A program made the position numbers and the translations under genes. From the NCBI RefSeq assembly GCF_001458595.1, contig NZ_LN890328.1, positions 469,791-533,790 on the forward strand: a DNA stretch of 64,000 bases, given 5' to 3'. Each line of letters begins with the position of its first letter. Position 1 is the stretch's first letter. Positions 55,551 through 63,141 of this stretch are shown here, in pieces. Under the pieces are notes generated by a model. That model did not search any database and was not told where the DNA came from. It saw only the letters and a list, made by a program, of their open reading frames with translations. Source of the DNA: Clostridium neonatale. Lineage in GTDB: Bacteria > Bacillota > Clostridia > Clostridiales > Clostridiaceae.

Positions 55551-56927
55551 ATTTTAGATATAAATAAACAAGAAATTAAGAAAATAATTGTAGCTACTGC
55601 TATTATTACTACTTATATATGTATTTCATTATTTTTTAAGAGTCATTTTTATTTTGGAACAATCGTTAATGGAATAAATATTTCAGGAAAGACAGTTGAA
55701 CAAGCAGAAAAAAAGATAAATAGAAAGATAGAAACCTATACTATTTCTTTGGAAGAACGAAATAGCATAGTAGAAGATATTAAAGGAAAAGAAATTGATT
55801 TAAAATATAATAAAAATGAAATTTTGGATAACATTATTAATAAACAAAAAAGTTCAATATGGATATATGAAATTTTTAAAAGGAAGAATTATGTTCATGA
55901 TAAATTTTTCAATTATGATATTGATTTATTAAAAGAAAGCTTTGAAAAATTAAATTGCTTAAATGATGAAAAAACAATAGAACCTAAAAGTGCAAGTTTA
56001 AAATTTAATGGTATTAAATATGAGATTATAGATGAAGTATATGGAGATAAGGTAAAAAAAGATGAATTATTTAATAAAATTGAAGAAGCTATTCAATATG
56101 GAAAAGTAAAAGTAAACATTGGAGAAGTTAATTGTTATGAAAAACCTATATATACTTCAAATTCATTAGAGCTTATTGAAGCAAAAAAAATATGTGATAA
56201 ATATGTATCATCTAAGATTGTATATACTTTTGATGAAGCAACAGAAACAGTTGATAGAGGAGTTATTAGTAGTTGGATTACTATAGATGAAAATCTAAAT
56301 GCTAGAATTGATAAAGAAAAGATAAAAGAATATGTACAAGAGTTATCGCGAAAATATGATACTTATGGAAAAACTAGAATATTTGCTACTTCAGTGGGTA
56401 AAGAGGTTGAAGTTAAAGGTGGAAACTATGGATTTAGAATTGATAAAGATAAAGAGTATACAGAGTTAATAAATGCGATAGAAAGTGGTCAAAGTATAGT
56501 TAAAGAGCCGGTATATATTCAGAAGGCAAAAAATAGAGGGGATAATGATATTGGAAAAACTTATGTTGAAGTAAATATTACAAGACAGCAATTATGGTTT
56601 TATAAAGATGGAGAACTTGTAACTCGAGGAAGTGTTGTAACGGGTAATGTGGAAAGAGGATGGAAAACTCCCAATGGGACTTATGTATTAAATTATAAGC
56701 AAAAAGATGCAGTACTTAGAGGTGATAACTATGCATCTAAAGTTAAATATTGGATGCCGTTTAATGGAAATATAGGACTTCATGATGCAAGTTGGAGAGG
56801 TGCTTTTGGAGGAAACGTTTATAAAAATGATGGGACTCATGGCTGTGTAAATTTACCTAGTTATTTGGCGAAAAAAATATTTGATAATATAGAAGAAGGA
56901 ACACCCATAATATGTTATACAGAGTAA
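55551..56927 (+). CDS. Membrane-anchored L,D-transpeptidase (YkuD), apparent ATT start
   Basis: About 458 residues if started at ATT 55551. The frame is open upstream of the first TTG (55749) and encodes a type II membrane anchor (KKIIVATAIITTYICISLFF) and GTIVNGINISGKTVEQAEKK, so the true start is upstream. No ATG, GTG or TTG is in frame there; ATT at 55551 is 7 nt after GGGGGAGG. A peptidoglycan-binding-4-like domain (about 80-310) precedes the YkuD domain (YVEVNITRQQLWFYKDGEL to the end), with catalytic HGCVN near 430. It makes or edits 3-3 peptidoglycan links. A one-base deletion near 55552-55555 is the alternative explanation. Confidence 0.85.
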   Translation: MLDINKQEIKKIIVATAIITTYICISLFFKSHFYFGTIVNGINISGKTVEQAEKKINRKIETYTISLEERNSIVEDIKGKEIDLKYNKNEILDNIINKQKSSIWIYEIFKRKNYVHDKFFNYDIDLLKESFEKLNCLNDEKTIEPKSASLKFNGIKYEIIDEVYGDKVKKDELFNKIEEAIQYGKVKVNIGEVNCYEKPIYTSNSLELIEAKKICDKYVSSKIVYTFDEATETVDRGVISSWITIDENLNARIDKEKIKEYVQELSRKYDTYGKTRIFATSVGKEVEVKGGNYGFRIDKDKEYTELINAIESGQSIVKEPVYIQKAKNRGDNDIGKTYVEVNITRQQLWFYKDGELVTRGSVVTGNVERGWKTPNGTYVLNYKQKDAVLRGDNYASKVKYWMPFNGNIGLHDASWRGAFGGNVYKNDGTHGCVNLPSYLAKKIFDNIEEGTPIICYTE

Positions 56928-56931
56928 ATTG

Positions 56932-56975
56932 AAAATATAGCCAAACTCTATTAAGAAAGAGTTTGGCTATATTTT
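56932..56975. terminator. Bidirectional terminator after the L,D-transpeptidase
   Basis: An 18-bp perfect stem (56932-56949 with 56958-56975), 8-nt loop; overlaps the stop of the convergent gene. Confidence 0.85.
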
Positions 56976-57459
56976 ATACAAGTTCATTTACGTTGTTACC
57001 TTTTAGATTTGATTTATCAAAATTAAAAGGTAAAGTAGTTTCGGATTTTGTTGTAGTTTTTGTAGTACCACCTGAAACATATGTCCTGCCGCATTCAGGA
57101 CAGACAGAAGTTTGTAAAGATACACTTTGAGATATAACGTCCTTATCTTTAGACTTAGTACTAGCTTGTTCATTTGCTACATGTTCCATTTCGTGGCTTT
57201 TAACTACAGCGGCGGAATTTTCAGGATCAATATGTCCAGCAGCTTTGAAAGATACACTAGGATCGTCTGAACCATCTTGATATTTTCTCTCTTTACAGGT
57301 TTGACAGATTTCACCTGATTGAATTTCTTTAGATGAAAGGTTTGCTTCTGTAGAGATTTCAGATGACTTTGAGGTAGATGCTTCAGCTGCTGGAGTTGAT
57401 TGAAAATTATAAGGCTGATATTGATAAGGACTAGATACAGAAAGAGCACTTAAAATCAT
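56974..57459 (-). CDS. Putative metalloprotease-like protein (SprA-related, HExxH)
   Basis: 161 residues. CQTCKERKYQDGSDDPSVSF near 51-70 and SHEMEHVANEQAST near 89-102 are the family features; HEMEH is a zincin-type HExxH. CPECGRTYVSGGTTKTTTKS near 125 adds a second Cys pair. The N-terminus is Ser/Tyr/Gln-rich and disordered. Related proteins are annotated as putative metalloproteases, but peptidase activity is unproven. The ATG at 57459 follows GGAGG; the GTG at 57471 overlaps that site. Confidence 0.72.
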   Translation of the reverse strand: MILSALSVSSPYQYQPYNFQSTPAAEASTSKSSEISTEANLSSKEIQSGEICQTCKERKYQDGSDDPSVSFKAAGHIDPENSAAVVKSHEMEHVANEQASTKSKDKDVISQSVSLQTSVCPECGRTYVSGGTTKTTTKSETTLPFNFDKSNLKGNNVNELV

Positions 57460-57623
57460 ATATACCTCCACTCTTATTTTAAGTTTTACATTTATAATAA
57501 TATTATAGCATATTATAAGTATTTTACATAATAGTGGCTAATTTGATTGTATAAGTAAATTATATATGGTAAAGTGCATATATTTATATTAATTAATAAA
57601 TACAAAATGATAGAGGAAACGTT

Positions 57624-57800
57624 ATGAATGTACCAGATTCAATCCATGCTTTTACTATTGTATTAATTGTTATTGGTATAATTCTTTTGATAGTGCATTT
57701 AATATATTATGTTTTAGTTTTTTTTGATTCAAGAGAAAAAAGAGATGAAGAAAAAAAGTTGATTGAAGTCAAAAGCAAAGAAAAAAATAAAAAAGATTAA
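57624..57800 (+). CDS. Small single-span membrane protein, 58 residues
   Basis: MNVPDSIHAFTIVLIVIGII continues with a hydrophobic helix (about 10-34) and a strongly charged Lys/Glu cytoplasmic tail (SREKRDEEKKLIEVKSKEK). GAGGAAAC precedes the ATG. No family recognised; possibly a small regulator of a membrane complex. Confidence 0.62.
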   Translation: MNVPDSIHAFTIVLIVIGIILLIVHLIYYVLVFFDSREKRDEEKKLIEVKSKEKNKKD

Positions 57801-57950
57801 GAGTAATGCAGAGATTATTTTAAAAGTGTTTATTATTTTGAATACTATAAATAATATGTACTTAATAAAGTAATGTCTTTGCATTTTTAAAATTTATTGT
57901 GTATAGTTGTAAATGAAATATCAAAAACTATTTGGAATTGGAGAAAAACA

Positions 57951-58820
57951 GTGAAGAAGTTTAAAAAAATTTATATAGAAACAACAAATATATGTAATTT
58001 AAAATGTAATTTTTGTCCCCAAATATCAAGAAAATTAGAATTTATGAGTGTAGATTCTTTTTCAAAAATCATAAATAAAATTGCACCTTATACAAATCAT
58101 GTATATCTGCATCTTATGGGAGAACCATTTTTAAATAGTAATTTTAGTGATTTTTTAAATATATGTGAAGAGAACTTAATAAAAGTTAATATAACTACAA
58201 ATGGAACATTAATAAATAATGTAAAAGAAATTTTATTAAATTCAAAATCAGTTAGGCAGGTGAATTTTTCACTACATAGTTTTGAAGCAAATGAACATAA
58301 AGTGACATTTGAAGAGTATGTTGATGGAATTCTTAATTTTATAAAAATATCTAGTAAAGAAACCGATATAATTTCTGTTTTAAGATTATGGAATTTAGAT
58401 GCGAAATATAAAGCAAGCAATAATATGAATAAAAATATATTAAATTTATTAGAAGAGAAATTTGATTTAGATTGTGATTTGAAAGAAAAATTAAAGGAAA
58501 AAAACAGTTTTAAGTTAAGAAATAATGTTTATATAAATATGGGAGAAAAATTTAAATGGCCATCCTTAAAAGAGGAGGAAATGGATGAAAGAGTTTTTTG
58601 TTATGGATTAAGAGACCATATTGGAATATTAGTTGATGGAACCGTAGTGCCATGCTGTTTAGATAGTGAGGGGAGTATACCTCTTGGAAACATATTTGAA
58701 AATGATTTAGAAGAAATCATAAATTGTGATAGGGCTAAAAAAATATATGATGGATTTTCAAATAAAACAGCAGTAGAAGAATTATGTAGAAAATGTGGAT
58801 TTATAAGCAGAGTAAGATAA
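57951..58820 (+). CDS. Radical SAM protein with SPASM-like C-terminus
   Basis: About 289 residues from the GTG at 57951. The radical SAM motif CNLKCNFC (ETTNICNLKCNFCPQIS) is at about 14-21, GEPFLN near 54 and ITTNGTLI near 80. The C-terminus has GILVDGTVVPCCLDSEG and ELCRKCGF, which supply Cys for an auxiliary 4Fe-4S cluster. Such proteins modify peptides or proteins, but no precursor gene is evident nearby. Compared with longer SPASM enzymes, it is compact. An upstream ATG (57897) has no ribosome site. Confidence 0.85.
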   Translation: MKKFKKIYIETTNICNLKCNFCPQISRKLEFMSVDSFSKIINKIAPYTNHVYLHLMGEPFLNSNFSDFLNICEENLIKVNITTNGTLINNVKEILLNSKSVRQVNFSLHSFEANEHKVTFEEYVDGILNFIKISSKETDIISVLRLWNLDAKYKASNNMNKNILNLLEEKFDLDCDLKEKLKEKNSFKLRNNVYINMGEKFKWPSLKEEEMDERVFCYGLRDHIGILVDGTVVPCCLDSEGSIPLGNIFENDLEEIINCDRAKKIYDGFSNKTAVEELCRKCGFISRVR

Positions 58821-58879
58821 AAAACTAAAACTATAAAAGTTATAATATAAGTTGTATATAAATTTTACTATATGTCAAT

Positions 58880-58900
58880 AATCCCTAGTAAGGAGGGATT
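58880..58900 (+). promoter_or_regulatory. Hairpin sequestering the ribosome-binding site
   Basis: AATCCCT-AGTAAGG-AGGGATT: a 7-bp stem whose loop and 3' arm contain AAGGAGGG, the ribosome site of the gene starting at 58905. The fold would limit initiation. Confidence 0.5.
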
Positions 58901-58904
58901 ATTA

Positions 58905-59474
58905 ATGGTAAATAATAAAATAAAATTATTTTTAAGCATGAGTATAGCTTTAGCAATTATATTTTCACTTACTTATATATGTATGGATAATTATTATAGC
59001 AAAGAGCCAAACATTGCAACTCAAAACGCAGTAAAAGAAAAAGAAGGATTGGATGATAAGACAAAAATAATCTTATTTGCTGGAGATAAAAAAGAACAGG
59101 AGTATTCACTTGCTGATCTAAAAAGTAAACTAAATATAACAGAGAATTTGACAGAAAGTGAACTCATTAAATTGTTAGAAAAACAAGGCTATGTACTTGA
59201 TGTTAATGCTAATAACGAATTTATGTTCAAAAAGGATGCAACAAAAACATTAGAAGCTAATAAATATTATATTGGTGATAAAGACGGATATTTAGCAATA
59301 TATAAAACTGATAAAGATGGAAATTTAAAAATTGAAAATTCAGCCGATGTGTATTCAGACTTTAAGACAGTTGATAGTTTGGGTCAAATAGATAAAGAAA
59401 AAATAAGAAATTTTGAATTTATGTATAATAGTAAAGAAGAAGCTGAAGAAGGATTGTCAGAATTTTTGTCTTAA
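58905..59474 (+). CDS. Membrane-anchored or secreted hypothetical protein
   Basis: About 189 residues from the ATG at 58905, which follows AAGGAGGG; an upstream ATG at 58872 lacks a site. One N-terminal hydrophobic helix (LFLSMSIALAIIFSLTYIC) is either a signal peptide or an anchor. The remainder is a soluble acidic/Lys-rich domain (ADLKSKLNITENLTESELIK; KYYIGDKDGYLAIYKTDKDG near 130). No family recognised. It is exported. Confidence 0.68.
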   Translation: MVNNKIKLFLSMSIALAIIFSLTYICMDNYYSKEPNIATQNAVKEKEGLDDKTKIILFAGDKKEQEYSLADLKSKLNITENLTESELIKLLEKQGYVLDVNANNEFMFKKDATKTLEANKYYIGDKDGYLAIYKTDKDGNLKIENSADVYSDFKTVDSLGQIDKEKIRNFEFMYNSKEEAEEGLSEFLS

Positions 59475-59727
59475 AATAATAGTGAAGATGTATTTAAAAC
59501 AATTCAAATATAGTTTTAAAAGCAAATTATAAATTTGTTAAAAAATAATATATGAATTTGGGTTAAGTACATCTTTGTTTTAAGTTTAATATTTTTCAGA
59601 AGATGATAATAGATAAACTGAATTTGGACAAATTGTTAATAAAAATAAAGGATAAATTATGAAGCCTTAATAAGAAATTTATATTAACAATATTAAGATA
59701 AGAGTTTATGAGTTGAAAGATTTATTG

Positions 59728-59780
59728 TAAAATGATAAAGTATAATTTAGATTAAATCTAAATTATACTTTATCATTTTA
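59728..59780. repeat. Near-perfect 53-bp palindrome before ruvA
   Basis: Two 26-bp arms (59728-59753 and 59755-59780) that are perfect reverse complements around a single central A. As RNA it would make a long AT-rich hairpin, as DNA a cruciform. It may serve as a terminator for the gene upstream. Confidence 0.9.
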
Positions 59781-59813
59781 GTGTAAGAGTATTTATTATG
59801 AGGAGAAACAATT

Positions 59814-60410
59814 ATGTATGAATACATAAAAGGAATATATATAGGAATAAATAAGGACTATATAATAGTAGAGAATAATGGGATAGGATATAAAATCTTT
59901 ACCTCAGGGGCTACTATGTCTTCTATGCCTAAAAATGGAGAAGAAGTTCAGCTTTATTTAGAGCAAATAGTAAGAGAAGATTTTATAGGATTATATGGCT
60001 TTGATTCAAGTGAAGAACTTGAAATGTTCAAATTATTATTAACAATAAATGGTGTTGGTGCAAAGGCAGCATTATCATTATTATCAATAAGCAGAGTAAA
60101 CAATTTAAAATATGCTATTATGACAGGTGATGAAAAACATCTATGTAGAGGTGTTGGAATTGGTAAAAAGACAGCAGCAAGAATTATACTTGAACTTAAA
60201 GATAAGCTAAAGCCAGATGAATTACTTGATTCTTCAGTAGGTGGTGTTTCAGGAGATGAGAGTAATATAATGGCCTCATCAGAAGCATTAAGTGCTTTAA
60301 TAGCATTAGGATATAGTGAAAAAGAAGCAGAAAATGCATTAAAGAATGTGGATAAAAATGATACTGTTGAAAATATAATTAAAAATTCATTAAAACAATT
60401 AATGATGTAA
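59814..60410 (+). CDS. ruvA: Holliday junction branch migration complex subunit RuvA
   Basis: 198 residues. MYEYIKGIYIGINKDYIIVE starts the OB-fold. VREDFIGLYGFDSSEELEMF follows, then two helix-hairpin-helix motifs (LLTINGVGAKAALSLL and GVGIGKKTAARIILELK), and a C-terminal domain (about 150-198; SEALSALIALGYSEKEAENA) that contacts RuvB. It binds the four-way junction as a tetramer. The first gene of ruvA-ruvB, with queA and tgt next; this order is common in clostridia. Confidence 0.96.
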   Translation: MYEYIKGIYIGINKDYIIVENNGIGYKIFTSGATMSSMPKNGEEVQLYLEQIVREDFIGLYGFDSSEELEMFKLLLTINGVGAKAALSLLSISRVNNLKYAIMTGDEKHLCRGVGIGKKTAARIILELKDKLKPDELLDSSVGGVSGDESNIMASSEALSALIALGYSEKEAENALKNVDKNDTVENIIKNSLKQLMM

Positions 60411-60418
60411 TTAAGAAA

Positions 60419-60600
60419 GTTAACAGTTGAGAGCTGACAAGTAACAGTTAAAAAAGAGATTCTTTATTAGAATTTGTAAAATAATATTAAAATATAGAAA
60501 AGAATTCTCTTGAGTTAAATGATAAAATTAATAGAAAGTAGCATGAATTTTATTAGGTTTTATATTCAACTGTCAACTGTACACTGTTAACTCTTAACTG
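60419..60600. repeat. Imperfect inverted-repeat element between ruvA and ruvB
   Basis: The arms at 60419-60449 and 60568-60599 are made of short GTTAACAGTT/ACAGTTGACAG-type units and are roughly reverse-complementary. An inner pair (60453-60464 with 60499-60511; AAGAGA-TTCTTT) makes the element nearly symmetric. There is no open frame. It is similar in style to the elements at 61662 and 62819. Confidence 0.6.
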
Positions 60601-60622
60601 AAAAAGTGGGGTGGAATAAGAA

Positions 60623-61660
60623 ATGGAACGAATAGTTACTCCAAATGAAATGCTTGAAGATAATAATTCGGAATTAAGTTTAAGGCCACAAAAGATAAGT
60701 GAGTACATAGGTCAAGAAAAAGTTAAAGAAAGGCTTGAGATATTTATAAAAGCAGCTCAAAATAGAAAAGAAGCCTTAGATCATGTTTTATTATATGGAC
60801 CTCCAGGACTTGGAAAAACAACTTTAGCTAATATTATAGCTAAGGAAATGAATGGAGATTTAAAAATAACATCAGGACCTGCAATTGAGAGAGCAGGAGA
60901 TTTAGCTGCAATATTAACATCATTAAAAGATTATGATGTTTTATTTATAGATGAAATTCATAGATTAAATAGAAGTGTTGAAGAAATATTATATCCGGCC
61001 ATGGAAGATTACTCACTGGATATCGTCATAGGAAAAGGTGCAGCAGCAAAGTCTATAAGAATTGATCTCCCTAAGTTTACACTTATAGGAGCAACAACGA
61101 GAATTGGAATGCTTACAGCACCACTTAGAGATAGATTTGGTGTATTATGTGCAATGGAATATTATACAAATGAAGAACTTAGAGAAATTGTAGTAAGAAG
61201 TGCTGCTGTATTTGGATGTGATATTACTGAAGAAGGTGCACTTGAAATTGCAAGAAGATCACGAGGAACTCCGAGGATTGCTAATAGACTATTAAAAAGA
61301 GTTAGGGATTATTCAGAAGTAAAAGCTAACAAATTAATTTCATTAAAAGAGGCTAGAAATGCATTAGAATTATTAGAAGTTGATAATCAAGGTTTTGATA
61401 AAGTTGATAATAAGATATTGGAAGCAATTGTAGATAACTTTAATGGAGGACCAGTTGGTATAGAAACTTTATCATACTTTATTGGAGAAGAGCTTGGAAC
61501 TATAGAAGATGTATATGAACCATATTTACTTCAACAAGGTTTTATAATTAGAACGCCAAGGGGAAGAATTGCAAGTGACAAAGCTTATGAACATTTAGGA
61601 CGTGTTAATCCGTCTAAGAAAAAAAATAATATACAAGTTAATTTGTTTGATGAGGAATGA
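60623..61660 (+). CDS. ruvB: Holliday junction branch migration helicase RuvB
   Basis: 345 residues. [20 protein letters not shown] near 21-40; Walker [12 protein letters not shown] near 61; Walker [12 protein letters not shown] near 110; sensor 1 [18 protein letters not shown] near 155-175 (arginine finger nearby); sensor 2 [16 protein letters not shown] near 216; winged-helix C-terminal domain with [15 protein letters not shown] and [16 protein letters not shown]. Full length. It hydrolyses ATP to drive branch migration with RuvA. Confidence 0.97.
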   Translation: MERIVTPNEMLEDNNSELSLRPQKISEYIGQEKVKERLEIFIKAAQNRKEALDHVLLYGPPGLGKTTLANIIAKEMNGDLKITSGPAIERAGDLAAILTSLKDYDVLFIDEIHRLNRSVEEILYPAMEDYSLDIVIGKGAAAKSIRIDLPKFTLIGATTRIGMLTAPLRDRFGVLCAMEYYTNEELREIVVRSAAVFGCDITEEGALEIARRSRGTPRIANRLLKRVRDYSEVKANKLISLKEARNALELLEVDNQGFDKVDNKILEAIVDNFNGGPVGIETLSYFIGEELGTIEDVYEPYLLQQGFIIRTPRGRIASDKAYEHLGRVNPSKKKNNIQVNLFDEE

Positions 61661-61661
61661 T

Positions 61662-61756
61662 TACAGTTGGCAGTTGACAGTTGACATGTGACAGTTATAG
61701 TATAAGCAATAACTTTGTGTTATTGAAGTATTAACAAATGTTAAATGTAGATTGTT
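61662..61756. repeat. Degenerate copy of the same short-repeat type between ruvB and queA
   Basis: GGCAGTTGACAGTTGACATG and related units after the ruvB stop, with no clear second arm. It looks like a decayed copy of the element upstream of ruvB. Confidence 0.45.
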
Positions 61757-61787
61757 TATTGTCCATTAAAAAAGGAGATAATATATT

Positions 61788-62813
61788 ATGGACGTAAAAG
61801 ATTTTGATTTTTATTTACCGGAGGAACTAATAGCACAACACCCATTAGAAAAAAGAGATACTTCAAGACTTATGGTGCTAGACAAAGAAAGCGGAGAAAT
61901 TACTCATAGGACTTTTCATGATATCATAGAGTATTTAAATAAAGGTGATACTCTAGTGTTAAATAATACTAGAGTAATGCCTGCGAGACTTATTGGTGAA
62001 AAGGAAAAGACTGGAGGGAAAATAGAATTCCTTTTACTTAAGAGAATAAAAGGAGATAAGTGGGAATGCTTAGCTAAACCAGGGAAGTCAGCTAGGGAAG
62101 GTAGAAGATTTTCATTTGGTGAAGGTAAGCTTAAGGCAGAAGTAGTAGAAGTTTTGGAAAATGGAAATAGAATTGTAGAATTTTATTATAAGGGAATATT
62201 TGAAGAAGTATTAGATTCATTGGGGGAAATGCCACTTCCACCATATATTCATGAAAAACTTGAAGATAAAGAAAGATATCAAACTGTTTATTCAAAGGAA
62301 AATGGATCAGCAGCAGCACCAACAGCCGGACTGCACTTTACAAAAGAATTACTAGAGCAAATAAAAGAAAAAGGTGTAAATATTGTTTACTTGACTTTAC
62401 ATGTAGGTCTTGGAACATTTAGACCAGTAAAAGTTGAAAAGATAGAAGAACATGAAATGCATTCAGAGTTCTATATTCTATCTAAAGAAAGTGCAGATAT
62501 AATAAATGAAACTAAAAAAAGAGGAAATAAAATAATTTCTGTTGGTACAACATCTACAAGAACACTTGAAACTATTGGAGATGAAAATGGTTTTGTAAAA
62601 GAACAAAGTGGATGGACTAATATATTTATCTATCCTGGATATAAATTTAAGGTAGTAGATATATTAATAACAAATTTCCATTTGCCAGAATCAACTTTAA
62701 TTATGCTTGTTTCTACACTTGCAGGTAAAGAGCATACAATGAAAGCATATGAAGAAGCAGTAAAAGAAAGATATAGATTCTTCTCATTTGGAGATGCGAT
62801 GTTTATAAAATAA
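61788..62813 (+). CDS. queA: S-adenosylmethionine:tRNA ribosyltransferase-isomerase QueA
   Basis: 341 residues. [40 protein letters not shown] near 58, [20 protein letters not shown] near 146, APTAGLHFT near 177, [11 protein letters not shown] near 204 and [19 protein letters not shown] near 300 are all QueA signatures. It adds the ribosyl group of SAM to preQ1 in tRNA, forming epoxyqueuosine. AAAAGGAG precedes the ATG. It is next to tgt, which acts before it in the same pathway. Confidence 0.97.
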   Translation: MDVKDFDFYLPEELIAQHPLEKRDTSRLMVLDKESGEITHRTFHDIIEYLNKGDTLVLNNTRVMPARLIGEKEKTGGKIEFLLLKRIKGDKWECLAKPGKSAREGRRFSFGEGKLKAEVVEVLENGNRIVEFYYKGIFEEVLDSLGEMPLPPYIHEKLEDKERYQTVYSKENGSAAAPTAGLHFTKELLEQIKEKGVNIVYLTLHVGLGTFRPVKVEKIEEHEMHSEFYILSKESADIINETKKRGNKIISVGTTSTRTLETIGDENGFVKEQSGWTNIFIYPGYKFKVVDILITNFHLPESTLIMLVSTLAGKEHTMKAYEEAVKERYRFFSFGDAMFIK

Positions 62814-62818
62814 TTCAA

Positions 62819-63079
62819 CAATTCACAGTTCACAATTCAAAATTCACAATTAAGGATGAAATTCCTTAGAGGAATTTCTAAAAAAATATAGGTTCATCAC
62901 AGAATTTTGTGAAAGGTGATTTTTCAACATCAATTCTTTATTCAAAACCAAGTAAATAGGCATATAAGTGATGTAGAGTATTATTTATGGCAAAATTTCA
63001 GGATGAACCAAAATATATTTAAAGAAAGGCAATGCGTTTCATCATTAATTGTGAATCGTGCATTGTGCATTGTGAATTG
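62819..63079. mobile_element. MITE-like element with 43-bp terminal inverted repeats
   Basis: The ends (62819-62861 and 63037-63079) are reverse complements at 37 of 43 positions. Each is made of repeated AATTCAC-type heptamers. The 261-bp element has no open frame; an internal hairpin AAATTCC-TTAGA-GGAATTT (62859-62877) is present. Size, inverted ends and lack of coding content fit a non-autonomous miniature element, but target duplication is not clear. Confidence 0.65.
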
Positions 63080-63141
63080 AAAAAATCGGTGAGGTGACAT
63101 TAACCGTTTATATAAAATACTAAAAGTAAGAGGTGTCGCTT

